DNA of 64,000 nt from Planctomycetota bacterium (GTDB taxonomy: Bacteria; Planctomycetota; Planctomycetia; Gemmatales; Gemmataceae): positions 1 to 64,000 of the forward strand of contig VGXS01000014.1 of assembly GCA_016873225.1 (NCBI GenBank), given 5' to 3'. This document shows positions 42,373 to 50,697 of the stretch, piece by piece. How positions within the stretch are numbered: the first letter of the stretch is position 1; every line of letters begins with the position of its first letter. The translations under genes were made by a program, and so were the position numbers. The notes beneath the pieces were generated by a model that worked only from the letters and a program-made list of their open reading frames with translations, searched no databases and had not been told where the DNA came from.

Positions 42373-42864
42373 TTACCTCGCCCAAGTGTAGGTCGCGGCT
42401 TGGCCGAATGATTCCTCCACCTCCACCGCCAGGGTTTCCGGCCTGAAGTGGTGCTTCTCCTCGAGTTCGCGCAGCGTTCTCTGGGCCAGGTACCGAGCCA
42501 GCAGTTCCGCCGTGGTGTTGGCGATCGGCAGCACCAGGCAGTCTTCGACCGGGAACTGCCACTCCCTGTCCTTGTAATTCACCGTCATTTTTCGGCCTTC
42601 CGTGACAACACTGATGAGAGGGTTGCCCGAGGGAAGCAGCATCTTGTGGTCAAGTTCGTCGGTCAGCGCCCGGGCGATTTTCTTGAGCGCGATGAAGTCA
42701 AACACATAGTAATTATGGTCCAGGGGGGCTCGCAGTTCCACCGAGGCCCGGTAGTTGTGACCATGGAGGCATTCGCACTTGTCCGCGTCGTAAGTGATGA
42801 AATGTCCCGAACAGAAAACCAGGTAATCCTTGGAAACGCGCACATGAAACTGCTCGCTGGGCAT
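42373..42864 (-). CDS. 6-pyruvoyltetrahydropterin synthase / QueD-family protein
   Basis: The protein is 163 aa. The zinc-binding His are visible: His21 in FCSGHFITYD and His34/His36 in ECLHGHNYRASVEL, with the C-x-x-x-H-G-H catalytic Cys at 30. The pattern DFIALKKIARALTDELDHKM carries the catalytic Asp-His. The family includes PTPS, 6-carboxytetrahydropterin synthase (queuosine) and homologues found with H4MPT genes. The nearby mch operon makes a pterin/H4MPT role attractive, but no queC/queE-type neighbour or other evidence decides it. The gene stands alone on its strand. Confidence 0.82.
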   Translation of the reverse strand: MPSEQFHVRVSKDYLVFCSGHFITYDADKCECLHGHNYRASVELRAPLDHNYYVFDFIALKKIARALTDELDHKMLLPSGNPLISVVTEGRKMTVNYKDREWQFPVEDCLVLPIANTTAELLARYLAQRTLRELEEKHHFRPETLAVEVEESFGQAATYTWAR

Positions 42865-43027
42865 GACTGGCTCTGGCGTGTGGAAGAGAAATTACGATCT
42901 CTACTTTAACGACTCGGGGTCCGCCCACCAAGTTGCGGGTGATCACCGAAGGGGAGATAAATGTCACTCATCAATTAAGCCAGTTTTTCCTTGCGTTGAG
43001 AGCTTTGATAATGGTGATAAACAAGCA

Positions 43028-43062
43028 CCTCTCTCGCCCATCACATCTCATGGGAGAGGCAT
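43028..43062 (+). promoter_or_regulatory. Leader hairpin covering the ribosome binding site of the DUF1559 gene
   Basis: CCTCT (43028-43032) and CCCAT (43037-43041) pair with ATGGG (43050-43054) and AGAGG (43055-43059), giving a 10-bp stem with a 4-nt bulge and an 8-nt loop. The 3' arm contains the only ribosome binding site (GGGAGAGG) for the TTG start at 43063. Folding would block translation, suggesting control by temperature, a protein or ribosome traffic. Confidence 0.5.
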
Positions 43063-44070
43063 TTGTTTATTCATCTCCTTGTCGCGAAGCATCGCAAGGC
43101 GTTCACACTCATTGAACTGCTCGTTGTCATCGCCATCATCGCCGTCCTCATCGGCCTTCTTGTCCCGGCCGTGCAAAAAGTGCGCGAGGCCGCCAACAGG
43201 ATGAGTTGCACCAACAACCTCAAGCAATTGGGCCTGGCCCTTCACAACTTTGAATCATCCATGGGCAAGTTTCCGTGCGGATCGGAGAACCCCTCGATCT
43301 GGGGGCCATCCCCCATCACCTTCCTGCTACCCGTCATCGAGCAGGGGAATTTTTCCAGCATGATGACATCCACCTTGGCCCATGGCTCCTCCTCCTCGGG
43401 GGTGACCAACCAGGAAAACGCCTCGGCCGTTCGCCCGAAGGTGTTCCAGTGCCCCACCGACCCCAACAACTGGCAAGGATTCTTCTACGGATACACCAAC
43501 TACCATTCCAACTACGGCACCTGGGTGGGGCTCAGGTCGTCATGGGACGGATTGTTCGGGACGAACTTCACGCCCTATGGGTCGGTGCCGCCCATGCCCG
43601 CCGCCACGATGGCCAGCGTGACCGACGGCACCAGCAACACCCTGGCCTTCGCCGAGGTCGCCAACGGCAACGGCCAGCAATTGTCAACGCGTGATCCCCG
43701 CCGCGACTGTTTCGATTCCGGATCGCTCGCCACGGGCGGCGGTAACGCCGCCACCTCGCGAACCACGCTCAACGCCATCAATTTCCAGACCGCGGCCACC
43801 TTGGGCGGATGGAACTGGCGCGGATATCCGTGGCGCGAAGGGTCGGTCTGGAGAACGGGCTTCAACACCCTGCTTCCACCCAACAAGCCCTGCTACAGGC
43901 CCAATGGCGAATGGTGGCAGCTTGTAACTCCCGCCAGCAGTTTCCACTCCGGAGGGGTGAATGGCTGCATGTCGGATGGCAGCGTGCGGTTTTTCACCGA
44001 CAGCGTGAATCCGGACGCCTGGACTGCCGCGGGGTCTCGCTCCGGCGGCGAGGCCACATCACTCGACTGA
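43063..44070 (+). CDS. DUF1559 prepilin-like secreted protein, TTG start
   Basis: The protein is 335 aa. The start is TTG at 43063: an in-frame stop lies upstream at 43018 and there is no ATG before residue 47. The prepilin signature is intact: [20 protein letters not shown], then [17 protein letters not shown] and [14 protein letters not shown]. As in the paralogue at 10182, Ala rather than Gly precedes the cleavage site. The C-terminus has [21 protein letters not shown] small lipoprotein gene follows 17 nt later. Confidence 0.92.
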   Translation: MFIHLLVAKHRKAFTLIELLVVIAIIAVLIGLLVPAVQKVREAANRMSCTNNLKQLGLALHNFESSMGKFPCGSENPSIWGPSPITFLLPVIEQGNFSSMMTSTLAHGSSSSGVTNQENASAVRPKVFQCPTDPNNWQGFFYGYTNYHSNYGTWVGLRSSWDGLFGTNFTPYGSVPPMPAATMASVTDGTSNTLAFAEVANGNGQQLSTRDPRRDCFDSGSLATGGGNAATSRTTLNAINFQTAATLGGWNWRGYPWREGSVWRTGFNTLLPPNKPCYRPNGEWWQLVTPASSFHSGGVNGCMSDGSVRFFTDSVNPDAWTAAGSRSGGEATSLD

Positions 44071-44087
44071 TCCGAAAGGGGAACGCC

Positions 44088-44258
44088 ATGAGAAACCGGT
44101 TGTTTGCCGCCGTGGGCATGACTTCCCTCGCCATGATCGGGTGCGGGGGAGGCGGTTCCGAACCGACAAAGCTCACCGACGAGGAAAAGGCCAAGCAGAT
44201 CGAAGCGCTCAAGCAGCAGCGCTCCGACGAGTGGAAAAGCACCATCAAGAAAAAATGA
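44088..44258 (+). CDS. Very small lipoprotein downstream of the DUF1559 gene
   Basis: The protein is 56 aa from ATG 44088, with AAAGGGG 6 nt upstream. Residues 1-18 form a lipoprotein leader ending MIGC, followed by GGGGSEPTKLT and a charged helix (DEEKAKQIEALKQQRSDEWK). It is well below typical gene-calling size. Its position matches that of the larger lipoprotein after the first DUF1559 gene. Function unknown. Confidence 0.75.
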   Translation: MRNRLFAAVGMTSLAMIGCGGGGSEPTKLTDEEKAKQIEALKQQRSDEWKSTIKKK

Positions 44259-44264
44259 GGCCCG

Positions 44265-45146
44265 TCAAGGCCACGGGCTTTCATGGTTCCACCAGGGGAA
44301 CCGGCAGGGCAGGTCGAGGATTCCCTCCGCAAGGGCGACATACAGCGTCGCGCCCACAAGGTCGGCGGTCGTTCCCGGATTTCGCTTGGTCCCCGGTTCA
44401 CGCAGCCAGGCATCGAACCGCGACAGCGCCTTCCATCCCTCGGATCGCCTGGGCCATCCGGCCCGGGCGACCTCCGCCGCGCGCTCGCCGGCCTCCAAGG
44501 CCATGGCCATTCCCGACCTTCGTGCGATATGCGTGTCGGGAATGAGGCTCATCAGGTGCAGATGCAACAGGACAATGGCGCCCTCGAGGGTGCCCGTTTC
44601 CTGAAGCCCGCCGCCAAGGGTGGGCAAGGCCGTCTCGAAGATGTCGGCAAACCCGTTGGCGTATTGCCTCGCGATGGAATCACGGTCGGATGCCAGGCGC
44701 ATCGCCTCCAGCAGGGTCGATGTGGGGGTTGAGAGCACATCCTGCTCGGGAGCGGTGCCCAATCCTCCCGGATTGGCGATCGCGATTCCCTGGAAGGCCC
44801 ATTTGGCATCGTCACGGTCGAGGTTGGCCAGAACACGCCCCACTCCATCCCTGAGAGGCTTGCCATCCGGAACGGCGGCGAGCGGCGCCAAGGCCAGGAC
44901 AAGGCCGAGGTTGGTGTTGGTTCCCACGCGGGCGCGCGTGTCGGCGCAGGCGGAATGAATGGCGGCACCCACGCCGCGAGAACCCGCCGCCGCGAGGATT
45001 GGCCCAATCACTGATGCCGACACGAGAAAATCAGCCAAGCTCGCGTCGGGAAAATCCCGCGAACGGTTCACATTTCCGGGCTTGCGGGCGACGCACTCCC
45101 ACTGGCAAGCGGTCGTGATCCTCAACGATTTCAGGTTCCCGGTCAT
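44265..45146 (-). CDS. Triphosphoribosyl-dephospho-CoA synthase (CitG)-like protein of the H4MPT cluster
   Basis: The protein is 293 aa, starting at ATG 45146 overlapping the upstream stop (ATGA). The CitG pattern is seen: CQWECVARKPGNVNRSRDF, SACADTRARVGTNTNLGLVL, and KRNPGTTADLVGATLYVALA near the end. True CitG transfers an ATP-derived triphosphoribosyl group to dephospho-CoA for citrate lyase. Homologues in H4MPT clusters of methylotrophs are thought to act in cofactor synthesis instead. No citrate lyase genes are nearby, which supports the second reading. Confidence 0.82.
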   Translation of the reverse strand: MTGNLKSLRITTACQWECVARKPGNVNRSRDFPDASLADFLVSASVIGPILAAAGSRGVGAAIHSACADTRARVGTNTNLGLVLALAPLAAVPDGKPLRDGVGRVLANLDRDDAKWAFQGIAIANPGGLGTAPEQDVLSTPTSTLLEAMRLASDRDSIARQYANGFADIFETALPTLGGGLQETGTLEGAIVLLHLHLMSLIPDTHIARRSGMAMALEAGERAAEVARAGWPRRSEGWKALSRFDAWLREPGTKRNPGTTADLVGATLYVALAEGILDLPCRFPWWNHESPWP

Positions 45147-46000
45147 GGCATGGTGTTCCAGACATGCTCGATGATGGCCCCGGCGACATCCTTTCCGGTC
45201 GCCGCCTCAAGGGCACGCCATCCCGGGCAGGCGTTCACCTCGATGAGTTGCCAGTGACCGCTGTCATCCATCAGGAGGTCGACCCCCGCGACCTCGGCTT
45301 CCAGCACTGCGGCGGCGCGCAGCGCCAGCTTGGCGACGGGTTTCGGCACCTCGGCGGCCTCGGCGGTGCCGCCCTGGGCGACATTCGTGCGCCATGAACC
45401 GTTCCCATGCCGCCGCATTCCGGCCAACACCCGCTGGCCCAGGGTGAAAACCCGCAAGTCCCAGCCGGGATGGTGGATGAACTTCTGGAGATAAATGACG
45501 GCCTGCTGCCTCTCGAGGGCCGAGAACACCCGCCAGGCGAGGTCGGGATGATCCACCCTGAGCATGCCGCGCCCCTCCGAGCCGAAGAGCGGCTTCACCA
45601 CGACATCGCCGCCGAGCCCGGCAAAGGCTTCCATCGCCCGCTCGGTTCCCTGGCAAACACGGGTGGGAGGCACGGGCAGGCCGGCCGCCGCCATGCGGGA
45701 ACTCGCGAGGTATTTGTCGACGCACGCCTCAAGGGCGCGGGGGGGATTCACGACCCGCGCCCCGCGCTCGAGGGCCCTGTGAAGAATGTCCATCCGGAAT
45801 ATCACCTGTTCGAGGGATCCCCCCGGCAGGGTTCGGGGAAGCACCACGCTGGCGGTGTCCAGCGCGCCGCCCAGCGGCCCTTCGCAGGCCCAGGCGGTGG
45901 CGAAGTCGCACCATGTCAGGTCGATGCCTCGGCGCGTCGCGGCGGCCGCGAGCGACCTGACATGCCAGCCCTCGCCGCCGGAAATCACCACCCAGTTCAC
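45143..46000 (-). CDS. RimK-family ATP-grasp ligase (H4MPT glutamate-ligase type)
   Basis: The protein is 285 aa. ATP-grasp motifs are clear: VDKYLASSRMAAAGLPVPPT, VVVKPLFGSEGRGMLRV (nucleotide loop), YLQKFIHHPGWDLRVF and GHWQLIEVNACPGWRALE (metal-binding Glu/Asn). RimK relatives add glutamate to an acid; the archaeal MptN adds the terminal alpha-linked glutamate of tetrahydrosarcinapterin. In the middle of this operon an H4MPT-tailing role is likely. Six nt follow the mch stop, and the stop overlaps the citG-like start. Confidence 0.82.
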   Translation of the reverse strand: MNWVVISGGEGWHVRSLAAAATRRGIDLTWCDFATAWACEGPLGGALDTASVVLPRTLPGGSLEQVIFRMDILHRALERGARVVNPPRALEACVDKYLASSRMAAAGLPVPPTRVCQGTERAMEAFAGLGGDVVVKPLFGSEGRGMLRVDHPDLAWRVFSALERQQAVIYLQKFIHHPGWDLRVFTLGQRVLAGMRRHGNGSWRTNVAQGGTAEAAEVPKPVAKLALRAAAVLEAEVAGVDLLMDDSGHWQLIEVNACPGWRALEAATGKDVAGAIIEHVWNTMP

Positions 46001-46006
46001 CGCGGC

Positions 46007-46954
46007 TCAACCTCCGAACGATCGGCGAACCAGGTCGGGATCAAGGCGGCCGAAACGATGGGTCCGCCCGCTGGAAAGGTTTCGGATGACAATCTCGCCG
46101 GGGGCAAACAGGCGCGGATCGATCTTGTAGAAATCGCCCCCCGCCTCCTTGAATATCTCGGCAAATGGCTTGCCATGGGCTGGGGAGGCCGTCGAGGGAA
46201 GCCTTGGCCCCAATTCGGCCAACAACGCGTCCTCGGCCCGCGTGAAAACCTCGACACGGCCGCCGTAGAGGATGGCGTCATTGGTTCGTCCAATCGCCGC
46301 GACCATGTCGGGACAAGGCGGTGCCAAGGGCGCCACGCCCATGCCCGAGACAATCGCGGCCAACGGAAAACCGACCTCGTGCATCTGGTGCAGGGCGGTC
46401 TCGAGCGAGCGCGCCACCACTTGGAGCGAACCGGCAAGGCTGCCCGTGGGCGCGGCGGCAAGCGTGATGGATGCCGCCGGCAGCTTGAGCCTTTCGGAAA
46501 AGTACGAAATCACCTCGGGCCCGGGCAACTTGCCCGTCTCCAGCACTCCCGACGCGTGGGCCGCCTCCTCTCCCAGGCCCAACTCGGCGAACAGCGGTTC
46601 CCGGCCTGCCAAGGCCCGCATCGGCCCCGAGGCCATCGCGAAATACTTGCCAACCGAGACCTGCCAGCCGGCGTATTGGCTGCCGAGGCATGCGGCGACG
46701 GGGTGGTCCGTGGAAACCTGAACCATGAGGCACGAATAATCGCCCACCTGTCCGGGCAGCAGGGTGACGGAGGCCAAGTCGGCCAGGCAGGCCCTGGCGA
46801 GGCATAACCCCGCGGCCAGGCCACCCTCGGCCTTCACGCCCGCGTCGATCACCCGGGCGCCTTCCACGGCATGGACGGCGACCCTGAGGATTTCAGCGTC
46901 CCTCGCCATCCCATCCATGACGGCCAGCGAACGCGCATTGAGCCCGAGTCCCAT
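46007..46954 (-). CDS. mch: Methenyltetrahydromethanopterin cyclohydrolase
   Basis: The protein is 315 aa, the usual length. Family motifs: SQYAGWQVSVGKYFAMASGP, GPEVISYFSERLKLP, AIVSGMGVAPLAPPCPD, RTNDAILYGGRVEVF and DFYKIDPRLFAPGEI. The enzyme hydrolyses N5,N10-methenyl-H4MPT to N5-formyl-H4MPT, a middle step of H4MPT-linked formaldehyde oxidation. It heads the three-gene unit mch - rimK-like - citG-like. Other pathway genes (fae, mtd, fhc) are not in the window. Possibly driven from the 74-nt gap shared with the divergent FGE gene. Confidence 0.93.
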   Translation of the reverse strand: MGLGLNARSLAVMDGMARDAEILRVAVHAVEGARVIDAGVKAEGGLAAGLCLARACLADLASVTLLPGQVGDYSCLMVQVSTDHPVAACLGSQYAGWQVSVGKYFAMASGPMRALAGREPLFAELGLGEEAAHASGVLETGKLPGPEVISYFSERLKLPAASITLAAAPTGSLAGSLQVVARSLETALHQMHEVGFPLAAIVSGMGVAPLAPPCPDMVAAIGRTNDAILYGGRVEVFTRAEDALLAELGPRLPSTASPAHGKPFAEIFKEAGGDFYKIDPRLFAPGEIVIRNLSSGRTHRFGRLDPDLVRRSFGG

Positions 46955-47028
46955 GTTTTTTCCCCGCCGGACATGACGGAACCGTGTTGCGATAACATAT
47001 CAGGAGGATCAGCCACCGGGAGGCTTTC

Positions 47029-48030
47029 ATGGACCGTTTGCTGGCGCGCGCCGCGCCATGGGTCTTCGGTGCCGTTGCCGTGGCGCTGGGACTGGCCCTT
47101 GGCATCGCCCTTTGGCCCGAACCGGCGGCCGGCACCCTGCGCGGCGGCATGGCGTGGATTCCCTCGGGCACCTTCGACATGGGCAGCCCGTTTGAGGAAT
47201 TCGCCGACGCCCGCCCCGTTCGCAAGGTCGCCCTTGATGGTTTCTGGATCGACAAGACCGAGGTGACAAACGCCGAATTCAGCCGCTTCGTCGAGGCGAC
47301 GGGTTATGTCACCGATGCTGAAAAGCCCCAGGCTTCACCGGAACCCGGCCGACCGGGGCTTCCCCCAGGCTCCTTCGTCTTCACCCCGCCATCGGGCGGT
47401 GGCGCCAGCCTCGACAACCATTGGCAGTGGTGGCGCTTCGTCGATGGCGCGCAATGGCGGCATCCGTTCGGCCCCGAAAGCGACATCAAGGGCAAGGACG
47501 ACTGCCCCGTGGTGCAGGTGAGCTGGAACGACGCGACCGCCTACTGCCGCTGGGCGGGCAAGCGCCTACCCACCGAGGCGGAATGGGAATATGCCATGCG
47601 CGCCGGCGAACCCATCCACCGCTACGCCTGGGGCGAGGAACTCAACCCCGGCGGCCGGTGGATGGCCAACATCTGGCAAGGGCGCTTCCCCCATGAAAAC
47701 ACCAGGGATGACGGTTTCGACCGGATCGCCCCCGTCGCGCAATTCCCGGCCAACGCGTGGGGCCTGCACGACATGTCGGGAAATGTGTGGGAATGGTGCG
47801 CCGACTGGTACTCGGAAAGCGCGTACAGGAACATGGAGTCGCGCAATCCCAAGGGGCCGTCCGAGTTGGCCAGCAACGATCCCAGCGAACCGGGAGTCGC
47901 CAAGCGGGTGCAACGGGGCGGTTCGTACCTGTGCAGCGACCTTTATTGCGTGAGATACCGGCCCGGAAGCCGCGGCAAGGGCGAGCCGATCGCCGCCCAT
48001 TGCCATGTCGGCTTCCGCGCCGCCAAATAA
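47029..48030 (+). CDS. Formylglycine-generating enzyme (sulfatase-modifying factor), membrane-anchored
   Basis: The protein is 333 aa with GGGAGG 6 nt before ATG. Residues ~9-30 form an N-terminal membrane helix or uncleaved signal. The FGE-sulfatase domain covers ~40-332: WIPSGTFDMGS, FWIDKTEVTNAEFSRFV, VQVSWNDATAYCRWAGKRLP, GLHDMSGNVWEWCADW and RGGSYLCSDLYCVRYRPGSR. Cys302 and Cys307 match the copper-binding active-site pair of aerobic FGE, so this is likely a true converter of sulfatase Cys to formylglycine rather than a C-type-lectin-like relative. No sulfatase gene of the classical family is adjacent. Confidence 0.88.
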   Translation: MDRLLARAAPWVFGAVAVALGLALGIALWPEPAAGTLRGGMAWIPSGTFDMGSPFEEFADARPVRKVALDGFWIDKTEVTNAEFSRFVEATGYVTDAEKPQASPEPGRPGLPPGSFVFTPPSGGGASLDNHWQWWRFVDGAQWRHPFGPESDIKGKDDCPVVQVSWNDATAYCRWAGKRLPTEAEWEYAMRAGEPIHRYAWGEELNPGGRWMANIWQGRFPHENTRDDGFDRIAPVAQFPANAWGLHDMSGNVWEWCADWYSESAYRNMESRNPKGPSELASNDPSEPGVAKRVQRGGSYLCSDLYCVRYRPGSRGKGEPIAAHCHVGFRAAK

Positions 48031-48066
48031 ACCTTGAAGCCGCTCACCGCGTACCCCGTCGGGCGA

Positions 48067-49050
48067 TCATGAGACCTTGTGGGTTTTCGCGGTCGGGTTC
48101 ACAACCCTGCCGTCATCGGGCCATCTGCCGTCGAGGATTTCCACGACCGACTTCGCCGCCGAGGCGGCCATGTCGGCCAGCGACTGGCTGTCGACTCCCG
48201 CCACATGCGGGGTGAACACGACATTCGGCCTGTCGAAGAACGACAGCTTGCCCGGAGGTTCCTGCTCGAACACATCGAGGCCGGCGCCCCCCAGGTGGCC
48301 GGATTCCAAGGCGGACGCCAACGCCTTCTCGTCGACGACGGCGCCCCGCGCCGTGTTGATGAGCATCGCTCCGCGCTTCATGCGGGCGAGGCTGTCGGGA
48401 TTGATGATGTGCCTGGATTGCGGCGTGGCCGGAAGGTGAAGGCTCAGCCAATCGGACATTTCAAGCAGCTTGTCGAAGTCAACAAGCTCAATGCCATGCC
48501 TGGCGCAGAAATCCCTGTCCGGGAAAGGCTCATAGGCGATCACCCTCATCTCGAATGCCTGGGCCCTCAGGGCCACCGCCTTGCCCGTTCGGCCGAGCCC
48601 GGCCAGGCCGAGGACCGATCCGCGGAGCGGTCGGTTGATGCCCCGGGGCCACTCCCCCCGCGCCACCGCGTTGTGCTGGATCACGACGCGCTTGGCCAAG
48701 GCCAGCATGAGCGAGAAGGTATGCTCGGCGACCGAGCCATGGTTGGTGCCCGGCGCGATGGTCACGGTGCGGCCGAACTCGGTCGCGGCCTGCACATCCA
48801 CGGCGTCATAGCCCACCCCCACGCGGGCGATCACCTTGAGGCCGGGGCGCGACTCGATCACCTTGCGCGTGTAGGGCTCGGAACCCGCAAGCGTGGCGTC
48901 GATCCCCTTGAGCCAATCCAGCAATTCCGTTTCGACCAGTTGCCGCCCAAGGTTTTGCTGGACAGGCTCATGGCCAGCCGCCTTGAGGATCTCGCGATAC
49001 TCGCCTTCAACGCCCTGCAGGGGTGCCGGCGCGATCAATACCCTGGCCAT
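48067..49050 (-). CDS. D-2-hydroxyacid dehydrogenase (phosphoglycerate-dehydrogenase-like)
   Basis: The protein is 327 aa, without the C-terminal ACT domain of long SerA. The NAD-binding loop is GLAGLGRTGKAVALRA (~148-163), and the catalytic residues are present: Arg in LINTARGAVVDE, Glu in FEQEPPGKL and His in FTPHVAGVDS. It would reduce or oxidise a 2-keto/2-hydroxy acid with NAD(P). Phosphoglycerate, glyoxylate or other substrates fit the fold equally. It follows the pxpC gene by 23 nt on the same strand and may be part of that unit. Confidence 0.85.
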   Translation of the reverse strand: MARVLIAPAPLQGVEGEYREILKAAGHEPVQQNLGRQLVETELLDWLKGIDATLAGSEPYTRKVIESRPGLKVIARVGVGYDAVDVQAATEFGRTVTIAPGTNHGSVAEHTFSLMLALAKRVVIQHNAVARGEWPRGINRPLRGSVLGLAGLGRTGKAVALRAQAFEMRVIAYEPFPDRDFCARHGIELVDFDKLLEMSDWLSLHLPATPQSRHIINPDSLARMKRGAMLINTARGAVVDEKALASALESGHLGGAGLDVFEQEPPGKLSFFDRPNVVFTPHVAGVDSQSLADMAASAAKSVVEILDGRWPDDGRVVNPTAKTHKVS

Positions 49051-49073
49051 GGTTCAGCCTCATCCTCACGCAC

Positions 49074-49979
49074 TCACCATCCGCCCGAAGCCGCGATCCC
49101 CAACACGAGGGCGCCGTGGGCGCGCAAGCGCTCTTGGGCCAGATTACATGCTTCCCCGAGGCTTGCCAGTCGCATCCTGAACCGGTCGCCCGGGCGAAGC
49201 TGTCCCAGCATGTCGAGGTCGGCATCGATCACATGGGCCGCGCGGGGATACCCGCCGATCGTCTGGCCGTCGACTCCCAGAATGATCGGCAACCCCCCGC
49301 CGGGAACCTGCACCGTGCCCGGTTCGACGGGTTCCGAAAGCCGGTCGGCGGCATGGCGGGGCGGAACCGGCGCGCCTTCCAGCCGGATTCCCATCCGGTC
49401 GCTGGCGGAGGAAACCGTCCATGGCCCGCCAAGCAAGCCCGCCAGTTCCGCCGTGAAATCGCTGCCCGCGACGACACGCAAGACATCCCGCGGCTTCGAC
49501 CATCCGAAATCCATGGCCATGTGCCTCGTCCTGCACCGCCCCTCGCGGGCCCCGAACCGGTCTCCCGGTTCAACGCGAATCGCGGCGCCCAGGGCCGTCG
49601 CGGATGGTTCAATGCCACCGGAAACGGCAAGGTATCCCCTGGCTCCCGTGGAGAGGGCGCCACCGCGCAGCAGCCATCCTTCGGGCCATGTGAAGCTGCC
49701 CGGCACCCGTATCGGCCTGGACGCGCCACCCGACTCGAGAACCAGTTCCAGGGGCGGCCCGGAGTAGGCGCAGGCCAGGCTGGTTCGCGCCCTGAGCGCC
49801 GGGGCCACCAGCGCGAATTCCATCGTCCAGGGGTTGCCCCGGTTGCCGGCAAGGGCGTTGGCCACCGAGCAGGCGAGGCGGTCCGCAGGCCCGCCTCGCG
49901 GAACTCCGAGGTGCCTGAGCCCGGCAACGGGATCGCGCACCAACCGGCAGGGCCCGGGCATCCGAGCCACTTCGATCAT
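49074..49979 (-). CDS. pxpC: 5-oxoprolinase subunit C / biotin-dependent carboxyltransferase family
   Basis: ATG at 49979 lies in the pxpA stop (ATGA), giving 301 aa. It has the PxpC/urea-amidolyase-type pattern: LVRDPVAGLRHLGVPRGGPA, ACSVANALAGNRGNPWTMEF, GYLAVSGGIE, SSASDRMGIRLEG and TVQVPGGGLPIILGVDGQTI. PxpC works with PxpA and PxpB to open 5-oxoproline to glutamate using ATP. PxpB, normally adjacent or fused, is not in the window. Confidence 0.82.
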   Translation of the reverse strand: MIEVARMPGPCRLVRDPVAGLRHLGVPRGGPADRLACSVANALAGNRGNPWTMEFALVAPALRARTSLACAYSGPPLELVLESGGASRPIRVPGSFTWPEGWLLRGGALSTGARGYLAVSGGIEPSATALGAAIRVEPGDRFGAREGRCRTRHMAMDFGWSKPRDVLRVVAGSDFTAELAGLLGGPWTVSSASDRMGIRLEGAPVPPRHAADRLSEPVEPGTVQVPGGGLPIILGVDGQTIGGYPRAAHVIDADLDMLGQLRPGDRFRMRLASLGEACNLAQERLRAHGALVLGIAASGGW

Positions 49980-50695
49980 TCCCCGCCTCCCCGCGACACG
50001 CCCGGGGCGGGAAGGATCCTGAAACCCCGCTCCTCGATTCCGGCCCTCACCCGCCTTGCCAGGCCGACGGCACCCGGCGTGTCTCCATGAACACACAAGG
50101 TCGCGACTCCTTCCTCGATCAGTCGCAAGGCCTGCTCGACGGCTTCGCCGGCATCAACGATCAGGGCGTTGGGATGGGAACGGGGAATGAGGCGGCCGTC
50201 TTCACCGTACCTCCGGTCGATGAAACCCTCCGCAACGAAGCCAACCCTGCCAAGGCAAGCCTCATGGAGCCTTGAACCGGCCTTGCCGACCACCGGAAGC
50301 CTCCAGCGGGCCGCGGACAGGGCCAACACCCGGGCGACTTCAGGCTCGTCGGCCGCCTGATGGTAAAGCGCCCCATGCGGCTTGAGGTGAACGACACGCG
50401 TGCCGGCGAGCTCGGCAACCGCCATGAGGGCGCCGACCTGGTATTCCACCAAGGCGGCCAGTTCATCCGACGGAAGCGCAATGGGTTCCCTTCCCATCCG
50501 GGCCTTGTCGGCATGTCCGGGGTGCGCGCCGACGGCCACCCCCGCCGCTGCGGCGGCGCGCAAGGCCCGGAAACTTGTCGCCGGGTCGCCGGCATGCAAG
50601 CCGCAGCCGATGTTGGCGGAACTGACAATCTCCAGCAGTTCGCCATCGAAACCCGAACCCTCGCCCAGGTCGGCGTTGATGTCGACGCGGCGCAC
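49976..50695 (-). CDS. pxpA: 5-oxoprolinase subunit A (LamB/YcsF family)
   Basis: GTG at 50695, two nt after the mogA stop, is the likely start (239 aa) and gives the family N-terminus VDINADLGEGSGFD directly. Motifs: SSANIGCGLHAGDP, GVAVGAHPGHADKARMGREP, VVHLKPHGALYHQAADEPEV, FVAEGFIDRRYGEDGRLIPR and LCVHGDTPGAV. The conserved Asp/His residues suit a metal-dependent hydrolase-like barrel. With PxpC it acts on 5-oxoproline, a damaged-glutamate product. It is coupled to pxpC by ATGA. Confidence 0.9.
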   Translation of the reverse strand: MRRVDINADLGEGSGFDGELLEIVSSANIGCGLHAGDPATSFRALRAAAAAGVAVGAHPGHADKARMGREPIALPSDELAALVEYQVGALMAVAELAGTRVVHLKPHGALYHQAADEPEVARVLALSAARWRLPVVGKAGSRLHEACLGRVGFVAEGFIDRRYGEDGRLIPRSHPNALIVDAGEAVEQALRLIEEGVATLCVHGDTPGAVGLARRVRAGIEERGFRILPAPGVSRGGGE

Positions 50696-50697
50696 GG

